From Thermoplasmata archaeon (lineage in GTDB: Archaea; Thermoplasmatota; Thermoplasmata; Lutacidiplasmatales; UBA184), in contig JASHPV010000150.1 in the NCBI GenBank assembly GCA_030037875.1, forward strand, positions 1-6,425: a stretch of DNA of 6,425 nucleotides, in the 5' to 3' direction. The notes beneath the pieces were generated by a model, which was not told the DNA's origin, searched no databases, and was given only the letters and a program-made list of their open reading frames with translations. Shown piece by piece: positions 1 to 4,933 of this stretch (positions are counted from its first letter, which is position 1; every line of letters starts with the position of its first letter). The position numbers and the translations under genes were made by a program.

Positions 1-486
1 GGACACCTCCCGGGAGCCTCGTCATACTTCGCCGTCGCCCCGCGTCGGCACGTAGGTGGGGTGATTCTCACAAACATCGCGGGGGGCAGACCCGAGCTGG
101 CACTGATGGCCGAGGTCAATGCACGCTTGGCGCTGCCGCTGACGACGGCCATGAGCGTCGTGCCGCGGCCAACCCCCTCGGAAACATCCTTGCGCGAGTA
201 CGGAGGGTGGTATGGTTCCGGAGAGGGTAACTGGTTTGAAGTGAAACCGCTGCGGGACAGCCTGTGGATCGACTTCCACGGAACCATGGGGAAATTACGT
301 GGCCTTCGTTTCCGACCGGCGGGCCGCGATCGATTCGTCTATCGCTTGAGAGGACAAGACCAGGAGGTTCGATTCGAGCGCGATGTCCGGGGTCGTCCGT
401 GGGCGGTGTTCTTCTTCTTCCGTCTCGTGCGGCGACGCGCTACCCGAGAGTTCTACCGTGCTCGGAAGAGGACGCCCGTCTGGTGA
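1..486 (+). CDS. Serine hydrolase (beta-lactamase / Pab87-like family), C-terminal part
   Basis: This reading frame is open from the first base, so the start codon and catalytic N-terminal part lie outside the window; 161 residues remain. The first residues, GHLPGASSYF followed about ten residues later by GVILTN, match the end of the PF00144 (class C beta-lactamase/CubicO) fold. There a GH-G motif plays the KTG role and the last core strand typically reads 'vvLtN'. After a Pro/Thr-rich linker (about 50-65), residues 66-145 form an apparent beta-rich domain with GGWYGSGEGNWFEV and repeated aromatic/basic strands. This resembles the lipocalin-like C-terminal domain of archaeal Pab87-type hydrolases. 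The SxxK nucleophile motif cannot be seen. The family covers D-amino-acid peptidases, esterases and beta-lactamase-like enzymes, so the substrate cannot be named. The C-terminus is strongly basic (RRR..RARKR). An internal ATG-less start near 61 would cut through the conserved fold and is rejected. Confidence 0.8.
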   Translation, partial: GHLPGASSYFAVAPRRHVGGVILTNIAGGRPELALMAEVNARLALPLTTAMSVVPRPTPSETSLREYGGWYGSGEGNWFEVKPLRDSLWIDFHGTMGKLRGLRFRPAGRDRFVYRLRGQDQEVRFERDVRGRPWAVFFFFRLVRRRATREFYRARKRTPVW

Positions 487-837
487 TCTGCCGCGTGGTG
501 GGCGCTCGCCTTTAGGAACCGGGGCCGATGGGAAAGTACCGGTTTCCCACGAACGCTCGAAACAACAACAGCGCCGCACCTGGACAATCCAGATCCCCTT
601 CTCACAGGGAGTTGAAGCCTTAGGCCCGGTCCCTCTAGCGGTTGCCCCTCTTCCTTTTCCCAGAATCGAGACCGGAATCGGGTCGCGGTCAGCGGCCAGC
701 GATCCTAGCGACAGAAATCCCCTCGCTCGATGAGGTCCGTCCGTCGGTGGTCACTCGTTGGGGAGGCCAAGGTGCCGGATTTGGCCGGTCCCGACAGTCC
801 GAAACTCTTTCCACGAAAAGAGAGCTCGGTGCGAGCC
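487..837. other. 351-bp stretch without a convincing gene
   Basis: Open frames here are short, low in recognisable motifs and mostly overlap the real genes on either side out of frame. I see a 7-bp inverted repeat close after the serine hydrolase stop, a small CTGGA-caa-TCCAG dyad at 580-592 and a C/T-rich patch around 630-660. No tRNA-like cloverleaf or clear TATA box is visible. The frame of the downstream cupin gene is open back to an ATG at 730, so part of this stretch could encode an N-terminal extension, but those residues do not resemble a fold. It probably holds the terminator of the upstream gene and the promoter of the cupin gene. Confidence 0.5.
529..549 (+). repeat. 7-bp inverted repeat after the serine hydrolase gene
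   Basis: TGGGAAA (529-535) and TTTCCCA (543-549) are perfect reverse complements around a 7-nt loop, 43 nt after the stop codon. As RNA this could be a 3'-end hairpin or processing signal. It lacks a following T-tract, so I do not call it a terminator. Confidence 0.35.
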
Positions 838-1233
838 ATGAAACCAGGGAGGGGGCGGCGAGGGGCTCGCCCAACGGTCTTTCGCACGCTGAAGGGGGAG
901 GGGACCCGGGTCCATCTGGGACCCACTGGAGAAGTGGGCACAATCTTTCGAGGGGGTGGTTTGGAAGTCGTTTGGGTTCGCAAGGACGGCGAGATGATCG
1001 ACCCGAACTGGTTCATGTCGAGGAAGGTCGACATCTTAATGGTCATTCAGGGGCGGCTCCGGGTGGAGTTCTCGGAGCGACATTTGCCAACGGCTGTACT
1101 CGGAGTGGGGGACGTCCTCGTACTTCCGCCGGGGACAAAATGCAGGGCGTATCGATGGCCGAGGAGCTCACGCCGCGCGACCGTCTTTCTAGCAGCCTAC
1201 CCGGTTGGCAAGAACCCGTCGAACTCCGCGTGA
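838..1233 (+). CDS. Small cupin-fold protein with degenerate metal site
   Basis: The gene encodes 131 residues. Residues 42-122 follow the single-domain cupin pattern. Strands lead to ILMVIQGRLRVEF (66-78), the usual 'G-x-V' end of cupin motif 1, and then to GVGDVLVLPPGTKCRAYRW (89-107), motif 2 with its G-D-x-x-x-x-P-P-G turn. The His pair and Glu of motif 1 are absent (NWFMSRKVD stands there), and the motif-2 His is replaced by Cys102 or a neighbour. Metal-dependent catalysis therefore looks unlikely, and a binding or regulatory role is more plausible. The N-terminal 12 residues are basic. I chose ATG 838 because the fold starts soon after. In-frame GTG 829 and ATG 730 are alternatives, and none has a strong TATA box or ribosome site. 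The gene converges with the DinB-family gene. The ligand is unknown. Confidence 0.7.
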   Translation: MKPGRGRRGARPTVFRTLKGEGTRVHLGPTGEVGTIFRGGGLEVVWVRKDGEMIDPNWFMSRKVDILMVIQGRLRVEFSERHLPTAVLGVGDVLVLPPGTKCRAYRWPRSSRRATVFLAAYPVGKNPSNSA

Positions 1234-1365
1234 CGCCCGAACGTTCTGATCTGTGAGATGGACCAAACGTTTGCCCCCCCAATCTAGGGGCGACCTACAC
1301 CTTTCCATTAACTGGCGGGCGCACTACGAGGAGTGGGTCCGCTGCGAGGATCTGCGGTTCGGTCA
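1234..1365. other. Convergent intergenic spacer with two ACGT-centred palindromes
   Basis: This 132-nt spacer lies between the stops of the cupin (+) and DinB-like (-) genes. It holds the 8-bp palindrome GAACGTTC at 1239-1246 and the 10-bp palindrome CAAACGTTTG at 1264-1273. The second is followed by a run of seven C and then GGGGC at 1287-1291, which could pair with it. The spacer probably carries the 3' ends of both transcripts. No gene is visible. Confidence 0.4.
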
Positions 1366-1851
1366 CTAGTCGTCGAATCCCGTGACAGGGGGCTCGCGTC
1401 CCGCTTGCCAAAGCAGCGCGTTCATCTCACCGCGGTGTTGGAGCTCCTCCTCGATCATGTGAACGAGCAGCTCCCGGAGCACTATGGGCGCTCGAGTGTG
1501 CCACCTTCTCGGAAGCGCGAAGCGCCTGTCGAGGTCCCGAGGCCGAAGAGCGCGAAGCACGGCGCGAACGCGATAGTCGATGGCCCGCGTTTCGCGTCGG
1601 GCTTCGGATAGCGTTAGCCGCTGTCCGAGCGGGTACCAAACAGGGGCAGGCCCGCCGGCATAGACCTCGTCGAACCAAAGCCGATAGGCGTCCAGCACGT
1701 GCAGATAAATGTCGACCAGCGACGGGAACGAGGCGCCGCGATCCTGGTATCGGGCTCGAGGCGGAAGCTTCCAGATGGAGGCGAAGTACTTCGCCCTCAC
1801 TCGCATGTTGTAGGCATAGATTCGACGGATGAGATCGAGTTCTGAGGTCAT
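1366..1851 (-). CDS. DinB-family (DUF664-like) four-helix metalloprotein
   Basis: The gene encodes 161 residues, the usual length for the DinB/YfiT superfamily of four-helix-bundle proteins. These bind a metal and often act as thiol-dependent transferases or stress proteins. The opening helix carries IYAYNMRVRAKYFASI, the family's N-terminal 'YN..R' helix. The second helix, VDIYLHVLDAYRLWFDEVYAG, holds His51 and the typical H-x6/7-W spacing. The last helix, LLVHMIEEELQHRGEMNALL (about 128-147), matches the 'H..nH..HHRGq' signature. In it the first metal His of the HxxxH pair appears to be Glu135, while His139 is kept. The ATG at 1851 is supported by a TATA box centred about 25 nt upstream. 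The gene diverges from the toroid-fold gene with 41 nt between start codons. Family assignment is firm; the substrate or cofactor thiol is unknown. Confidence 0.82.
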   Translation of the reverse strand: MTSELDLIRRIYAYNMRVRAKYFASIWKLPPRARYQDRGASFPSLVDIYLHVLDAYRLWFDEVYAGGPAPVWYPLGQRLTLSEARRETRAIDYRVRAVLRALRPRDLDRRFALPRRWHTRAPIVLRELLVHMIEEELQHRGEMNALLWQAGREPPVTGFDD

Positions 1852-1872
1852 CGAGGTCCGATAGTCGAATCA

Positions 1873-1880
1873 GGTATAGC
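1873..1880 (-). promoter_or_regulatory. TATA box of the DinB-family gene
   Basis: On the minus strand this reads GCTATACC, centred about 25 nt before the ATG at 1851. It therefore fits a leaderless archaeal transcript starting at or next to the start codon. It lies in the 41-nt divergent gap and could also affect the toroid-fold gene on the other strand. Confidence 0.55.
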
Positions 1881-1892
1881 ATCGCCCACAGG

Positions 1893-2948
1893 ATGTGGAA
1901 GTTTGACGATATCGGACGCTATACGCCCGACAGCGTTCCCTTCTCTGTGGCTTCCGACAAAGTGCTTGAGTGGCTGCTCGAGCCGGAGCAGCCGTCGATT
2001 CGCTACTTGGCATTGACGCAGCTGCTGGGAAAGCGGGAGTCGGATACCGAGGTGCGCGAGGCAAAGGCACGGATACCATCCTCCGGATGGGTCGCAGAGA
2101 TCCTCTCTCGCCGGGACCCGCGAGGCTGGTGGGTCCGCGACGGGGGTCGGATGGAACCTCGCTTCTTGGGTACTCACTGGAGCATGCTTGCGCTTGCGGA
2201 CCTGGGCGCCACGCGCGCAATCCTGCAGGTCCGAGAATCCTGCGAGTACTGGATGACGAAATCTCCGCTCGTCGGGGGAGGCGTGGGAGGGCTCGGGCAG
2301 GGGAAGGGACACCACTGCTTCACAGCGAACATGGCACGGGCCTTGCTCCGTTTGGGATACGAGGACGACCCGCGGGTCCGCAACACCCTCGAGTTCCTGG
2401 TTCGAACCGCTCATCCCAAAGGGGGATGGACCTGTCGCTGGAACCGGGACACACCGGCACCGAGCCGGACGCTCGACGCATGGGAGGGACTCGGCGCCTT
2501 CGCGGCGTACCCCCCCTCAAAGTGGACGCCCGCGATGAAGGGCTGCGTCGAGCGGGGTGCTCAATACTTTCTCGAGCGGGAGCTGCATCTCCAAGGGGAC
2601 CGGTACGAGCCCTGGTTTCGCTTCCACTGGCCGACCCATTACTACTACGACCTGCTCGTGGGGCTTGACTGCCTGACCGAGCTCGGTTATGGAAATGACC
2701 CCCGCCTCGGATATGCGCTCCAGCTGCTTCGCTCGAAACGAAGAAAAGACGGGAGATGGAACCTGGACGCCGTTCAAACCGACCCGAGCGACGAAGCTGC
2801 CCGCTGGTTAGCGGCGCACCCCGATAAGCGCCCGACCCCCCTTACCTTTGAGCGACCGGGGATGCCGAGCAAGATGATCACGCTCCGCGCACTCCGGGTT
2901 TTGCAACGGGTCCCGCCGTCGGGCCGATCCGCTATCCGAACCGTCTAA
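1893..2948 (+). CDS. Alpha/alpha-toroid (terpene cyclase / prenyltransferase-fold) protein
   Basis: The protein has 351 residues. It shows repeated helical hairpins separated by GW-type turns reminiscent of QW/prenyltransferase repeats: DPRGWW (75-80), PKGGWTCRW (175-183) and KDGRWNLD (285-292). Between them lie helices of the form THWSMLALADLGA (94-106), ANMARALLRLGYEDDPRV (145-162) and YYYDLLVGLDCLTELGYGNDP (250-270), with the recurrent 'LGY..DPR' ending. It opens with EWLLEPEQPSIRYLALTQLLG. This is the layout of the short soluble squalene-cyclase/prenyltransferase-like proteins common in archaea and bacteria. The DxDD motif of squalene-hopene cyclases is not visible and the length is about half, so cyclisation is unlikely. 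Possible lipid- or isoprenoid-binding residues include H140, H141, C142 and C181. No signal peptide is seen. ATG 1893 is the first in-frame start; GTG 1947 is an alternative. It converges with the YdeI-like gene 28 nt downstream. The substrate is unknown. Confidence 0.72.
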   Translation: MWKFDDIGRYTPDSVPFSVASDKVLEWLLEPEQPSIRYLALTQLLGKRESDTEVREAKARIPSSGWVAEILSRRDPRGWWVRDGGRMEPRFLGTHWSMLALADLGATRAILQVRESCEYWMTKSPLVGGGVGGLGQGKGHHCFTANMARALLRLGYEDDPRVRNTLEFLVRTAHPKGGWTCRWNRDTPAPSRTLDAWEGLGAFAAYPPSKWTPAMKGCVERGAQYFLERELHLQGDRYEPWFRFHWPTHYYYDLLVGLDCLTELGYGNDPRLGYALQLLRSKRRKDGRWNLDAVQTDPSDEAARWLAAHPDKRPTPLTFERPGMPSKMITLRALRVLQRVPPSGRSAIRTV

Positions 2949-2976
2949 GTTCGGAATCCACCCATTTCTGATCAGG

Positions 2977-3447
2977 TCAGTTGAGGGTCTCCCCGCGGTG
3001 CAACATCTCGAGGGCCCGGGTTACACGGCGATCCCGAGTCGGCTCCCGCTTTGCGCTCGCGATCCACAACGCGTACGCCTTCCGGTGGGAGGGCGCTAGC
3101 TTCTCGAACACGGCCCGCGCCGAGCCATCCGTCGACAGGGCCCGCTTGAGAGCTGGAGGAACTGGAATCCGGACCGATCGCTTGTCGAGTTCCATCGTCA
3201 CACGCACGATGTTTCCTGCGCGTTTCCCGATCGCGCCGCGGAGCTCCTGATTCACCACGAGGAAGAAGTTTCCCCCGCCACGGGGCAAGAGCGAGGACGT
3301 GAAGGGGACGCCGTCGATCGTCCCCTTCACGCGCTGGTGGGACCGGAGACCGGTCTTCTCCGAAATCGATCTGGGAACCGGGGCAAAGGTCCACGTCCCG
3401 GTGCCCTCGGGTCGCACGAGCTTGGTTCGGAAGTTCGAGGGTGCCAC
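2977..3447 (-). CDS. DUF1905 / YdeI-OmdA-like protein
   Basis: The protein has 156 residues in two parts. Residues 5-87 follow DUF1905: TWTFAPVP (18-25), then KGTIDGVPFTSSLLP (41-55), then NFFLVVNQELRGAIG (60-74) and a VRVTMELD strand (81-88). Residues 95-152 follow the YdeI/OmpD-associated (OmdA) C-terminal region: PPALKRAL, then FEKLAPSHRKAYALWIASAKREPTRDRRVTRALEML. The 'S.RK.Y..WI..AKR.ETR..R' stretch is the signature of that family. Family members are linked to bacteriocin protection or stress in bacteria, but the biochemical role is not established. The start is a GTG at 3447. It is supported by a TATA-like box about 27 nt upstream and by the DUF1905 fold beginning immediately after it. 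The gene converges with the toroid-fold gene and runs in the same direction as the next gene upstream, probably with its own promoter. Confidence 0.82.
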   Translation of the reverse strand: MAPSNFRTKLVRPEGTGTWTFAPVPRSISEKTGLRSHQRVKGTIDGVPFTSSLLPRGGGNFFLVVNQELRGAIGKRAGNIVRVTMELDKRSVRIPVPPALKRALSTDGSARAVFEKLAPSHRKAYALWIASAKREPTRDRRVTRALEMLHRGETLN

Positions 3448-3470
3448 GAGAAGGCGTACAGAGGGTTCGA

Positions 3471-3478
3471 CTAAAAAG
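3471..3478 (-). promoter_or_regulatory. TATA-like box of the YdeI-like gene
   Basis: On the minus strand this reads CTTTTTAG, centred about 27 nt before the GTG start at 3447. The spacing predicts a leaderless transcript and supports the GTG start over any upstream codon. Confidence 0.5.
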
Positions 3479-3544
3479 GACCCATTTCCGGCGACCGATC
3501 ATGTGCCCCTCTCCAACATCCGGGGGCTGGCGGCTGCGCGGGAC

Positions 3545-3880
3545 TCACTTGAGGTACGATGCCTTCTGCGCCGTGATCCACTTGTAGCCTGATTCAACGA
3601 ACGGAGCGATGTACTCTTGGAGGAACTGTTTCCGTGCCCTCGATTTCACGTAACGGTCGATGGCGGCGTAGCTGGGAAGCTCCCAAATGTCCCACGCCGG
3701 GTAGTCCCCCATCTCGGTGGACGACGGTTCGACCGAGAAGTACGTCGAGAGGATCCGAATCCCGGTCTCCGCCTCAAGCGCAGCTCGCAGCACTTTGAAC
3801 TTCGTCGATGCAAGATAGCGCTGAAAATCTCCTTCCTTCCCCTCTTTCACTCGGTATCCGATTATCCAGGTGAGGGCCAT
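3545..3880 (-). CDS. Dimeric alpha/beta-barrel (NIPSNAP/EthD-like) small protein
   Basis: The protein has 111 residues and a beta-alpha-beta-beta-alpha-beta order typical of the ferredoxin-like dimeric barrel superfamily. A first strand TWIIGYRV (4-11) leads into a helix KEGDFQRYLASTKFKVLRAA (15-34). Next come strands around IRILSTYFSV (41-50) and DIWELPSY (64-71), then a helix AAIDRYVKSRARKQFLQEYIAPF (72-94). The 'W-[ED]-[LIV]-x-s-y-a-a-i-d' passage is common to NIPSNAP/ABM-like members, which include monooxygenases and small-molecule binders. No heme- or flavin-specific residues can be recognised, so the function stays open. The ATG at 3880 is supported by a clear TATA box about 28 nt upstream. 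The gap to the YdeI-like gene is 97 nt and contains that gene's own TATA box. Confidence 0.65.
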   Translation of the reverse strand: MALTWIIGYRVKEGKEGDFQRYLASTKFKVLRAALEAETGIRILSTYFSVEPSSTEMGDYPAWDIWELPSYAAIDRYVKSRARKQFLQEYIAPFVESGYKWITAQKASYLK

Positions 3881-3904
3881 CGGGACCCCCTTACGGGTCT
3901 AGAG

Positions 3905-3912
3905 ATATTTAA
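3905..3912 (-). promoter_or_regulatory. TATA box of the alpha/beta-barrel gene
   Basis: On the minus strand this reads TTAAATAT, the best TATA box in the window, centred about 28 nt before the ATG at 3880. Between box and start sits a GACCC/GGGTC dyad (3884-3888 and 3895-3899), which could be an operator or chance. The transcript should start at or very near the ATG. Confidence 0.65.
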
Positions 3913-4014
3913 CCGGGTCGAGGGACTAGAGCCCTCCGACGATCCGCCCCATGGAATCCGCTTGGGAAGATCGGGGGGGCCGAACGACAACCTCTCGAAT
4001 CTCTGCGAGGTGAA

Positions 4015-4049
4015 GGGCCCCGTTCCCCATAATACAAAAGGCGGGGCCC
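4015..4049. repeat. GC-rich inverted repeat in the divergent promoter region
   Basis: GGGCCCCG (4015-4022) and CGGGGCCC (4042-4049) are perfect 8-bp reverse complements around a 19-nt A/T-richer centre that includes CATAATAC. The repeat lies upstream of the TATA-like box for the plus-strand membrane gene and far upstream of the minus-strand alpha/beta-barrel gene. It could be an operator for a dimeric regulator or an RNA hairpin. Its function is not shown. Confidence 0.5.
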
Positions 4050-4067
4050 GGTAAATTACCCTATAAC
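4050..4067 (+). promoter_or_regulatory. Putative TATA region of the two-TM acidic-tail gene
   Basis: GGTAA-A-TTACC (4050-4060, a small perfect dyad) is followed directly by CTATAAC (4061-4067). A box at 4061-4066 predicts a start site near 4090 and a leader of roughly 18 nt; the upstream TAAATTA would give about 27 nt. No ribosome site precedes the ATG at 4108. Confidence 0.4.
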
Positions 4068-4107
4068 CCGGTCTCTTTGTATCCACCTGACGCCGGTTCC
4101 GCCAACC

Positions 4108-4416
4108 ATGAAGTATTCTCCGTACGGAGCCCTCGCATTATGGCTCTACATTGTCATGGTCCTGGTTTTGGGGGCCATTCTGGCGGTGTATCACTGGACT
4201 TGGGCCATCGAGTTCATCGTGGTGTTCCTGGCGGTGGGTGTCCCCGTGATACTGCTGTTGCAACGCCGGACCCAAGAACGGGTCGATGAATCGGGAGGGG
4301 AGTTTCCGATGCCCACGGGAGGCGACGGCATGATGGAGCGTGATATCGCCGACGATCGTTGGGGTGACCTTACAGAAGAGGACCGCGAAGAGCTCGGGGA
4401 AAGGCCCCCGGAGTAA
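4108..4416 (+). CDS. Two-TM membrane protein with acidic cytoplasmic tail
   Basis: The protein has 102 residues. Two hydrophobic helices span about 8-28 and 33-51, joined by a very short loop (HWTW), forming a helical hairpin. Arg53 and Arg54 directly after the second helix and Lys2 before the first predict both ends in the cytoplasm. Residues 55-102 form a soluble tail rich in Glu and Asp, with ESGGEFPMPTGGDGMMERDI and an end of EEDREELGERPPE. I do not recognise the family. Such small hairpin proteins often serve as subunits or anchors of larger membrane assemblies, but nothing here shows a partner. The gene stands alone on its strand. Its stop lies 4 nt from the stop of the converging thioredoxin-like gene. 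ATG 4108 is the natural start because the first helix follows at once. Confidence 0.7.
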   Translation: MKYSPYGALALWLYIVMVLVLGAILAVYHWTWAIEFIVVFLAVGVPVILLLQRRTQERVDESGGEFPMPTGGDGMMERDIADDRWGDLTEEDREELGERPPE

Positions 4417-4420
4417 CTTT

Positions 4421-4867
4421 CTAGGGCCGACCCCCGACGATGAACCGACGGACGGTCCTAGGCACGAACTCGCCGAACCCCTGAAGCCGGGCCCCGTCGC
4501 GGCGTACGAGGAGGGGCACCACCCCATTCGCGCCAACCCAATGGCGGACCAAGTCGTCGAGGCCGGATGGGTGATTCACATCGACAAGGGCCACCGTTTT
4601 TTCGAGACGCTCGGCGATATCCAAGACGAGGTTCGCGCACTGGATCTGCTGCGGGGGGAGGTGCCAGTCCGGCTCGTTTCCCGATGGGGGGGAGACGGTG
4701 TCGCTCGTCCCGGAGCCCTTTCCACCAGTCCGAGACCACCAGCCGCCCAGCGCAGAACCGACCATGCGACGTGCCATGGAACTCTCGACATCTTGCATCC
4801 GATCGACGGCCGGCCCCGGCTCCCCGGCGACGAACAGAAGAAAATCGGCCGAGCTGGCCCCAGCCAT
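4421..4867 (-). CDS. Thioredoxin-fold-like protein lacking the CXXC site
   Basis: The protein has 148 residues. The C-terminal half has a thioredoxin layout. It runs helix VLDIAERLEK (81-90), strand TVALVDVNH (91-99), helix GLDDLVRHW (102-110), GVVPLLVRRDGARLQGF (115-131) with Pro118 in the cis-Pro place and an 'RDG' turn, and a final helix PRTVRRFI (136-143). The N-terminus DFLLFVAGEPGPAVDRM (8-24) aligns by eye with the FxAxWCGPC strand-helix of thioredoxin, with CGPC reading PGPA (17-20). The only cysteine is Cys77, so ordinary dithiol chemistry is not expected. Residues about 31-75 are Gly/Ser/Trp/Pro-rich and look like an insertion. The ATG at 4867 is supported by a TATA-like box 26 nt upstream. 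The fold assignment rests on motif reading only; a novel alpha/beta protein is the alternative. Confidence 0.55.
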   Translation of the reverse strand: MAGASSADFLLFVAGEPGPAVDRMQDVESSMARRMVGSALGGWWSRTGGKGSGTSDTVSPPSGNEPDWHLPPQQIQCANLVLDIAERLEKTVALVDVNHPSGLDDLVRHWVGANGVVPLLVRRDGARLQGFGEFVPRTVRRFIVGGRP

Positions 4868-4889
4868 CGTTGAGCGAGCGAGTTCTCGG

Positions 4890-4897
4890 GCTTAACT
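4890..4897 (-). promoter_or_regulatory. TATA-like box of the thioredoxin-like gene
   Basis: On the minus strand this reads AGTTAAGC, centred about 26 nt before the ATG at 4867, inside the 66-nt gap after the two-TM gene. The spacing fits leaderless transcription and suggests the gene does not depend on the upstream operon. The box is only a partial match to the archaeal consensus. Confidence 0.4.
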
Positions 4898-4933
4898 TCC
4901 ACGTCCGAGGCTCGAATCCTCAGACACCCGGCG

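Noticed and set aside
580..592. CTGGA-caa-TCCAG dyad in the gene-free stretch
   Set aside because: A 5-bp arm with a 3-nt loop is common by chance and has no promoter or gene end beside it.
642..1256. A long plus-strand frame overlapping the cupin gene
   Set aside because: It runs in another frame through the cupin gene. Its product is rich in Gly, Arg, Ser and Pro with no fold signals, as expected for an out-of-frame shadow in GC-rich DNA.
2972..3502. A 176-codon minus-strand frame overlapping the YdeI-like gene
   Set aside because: It is out of frame with clear DUF1905/YdeI motifs and is compositionally biased to Arg, Pro and Gly.
3862..4086. A 74-codon minus-strand frame upstream of the alpha/beta-barrel gene
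   Set aside because: It would cover that gene's TATA box and both inverted repeats, and its sequence shows no domain or membrane signal.
4340..4873. A 177-codon plus-strand frame antisense to the thioredoxin-like gene
   Set aside because: The minus-strand frame has alternating strand and helix patterns, a promoter at the right distance and a compact end against the neighbouring gene. The plus-strand product has no recognisable structure and overlaps the end of the two-TM gene.
4904..4922. A tRNA T-arm-like stretch (GAGG-CTCGAAT-CCTC) in the gap upstream of the thioredoxin-like gene
   Set aside because: The first loop base is C rather than T, no matching acceptor strand (GGGTGTC expected) lies upstream, and no anticodon arm with a normal 7-nt loop can be formed. 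The stretch overlaps the spacer between two good minus-strand genes.
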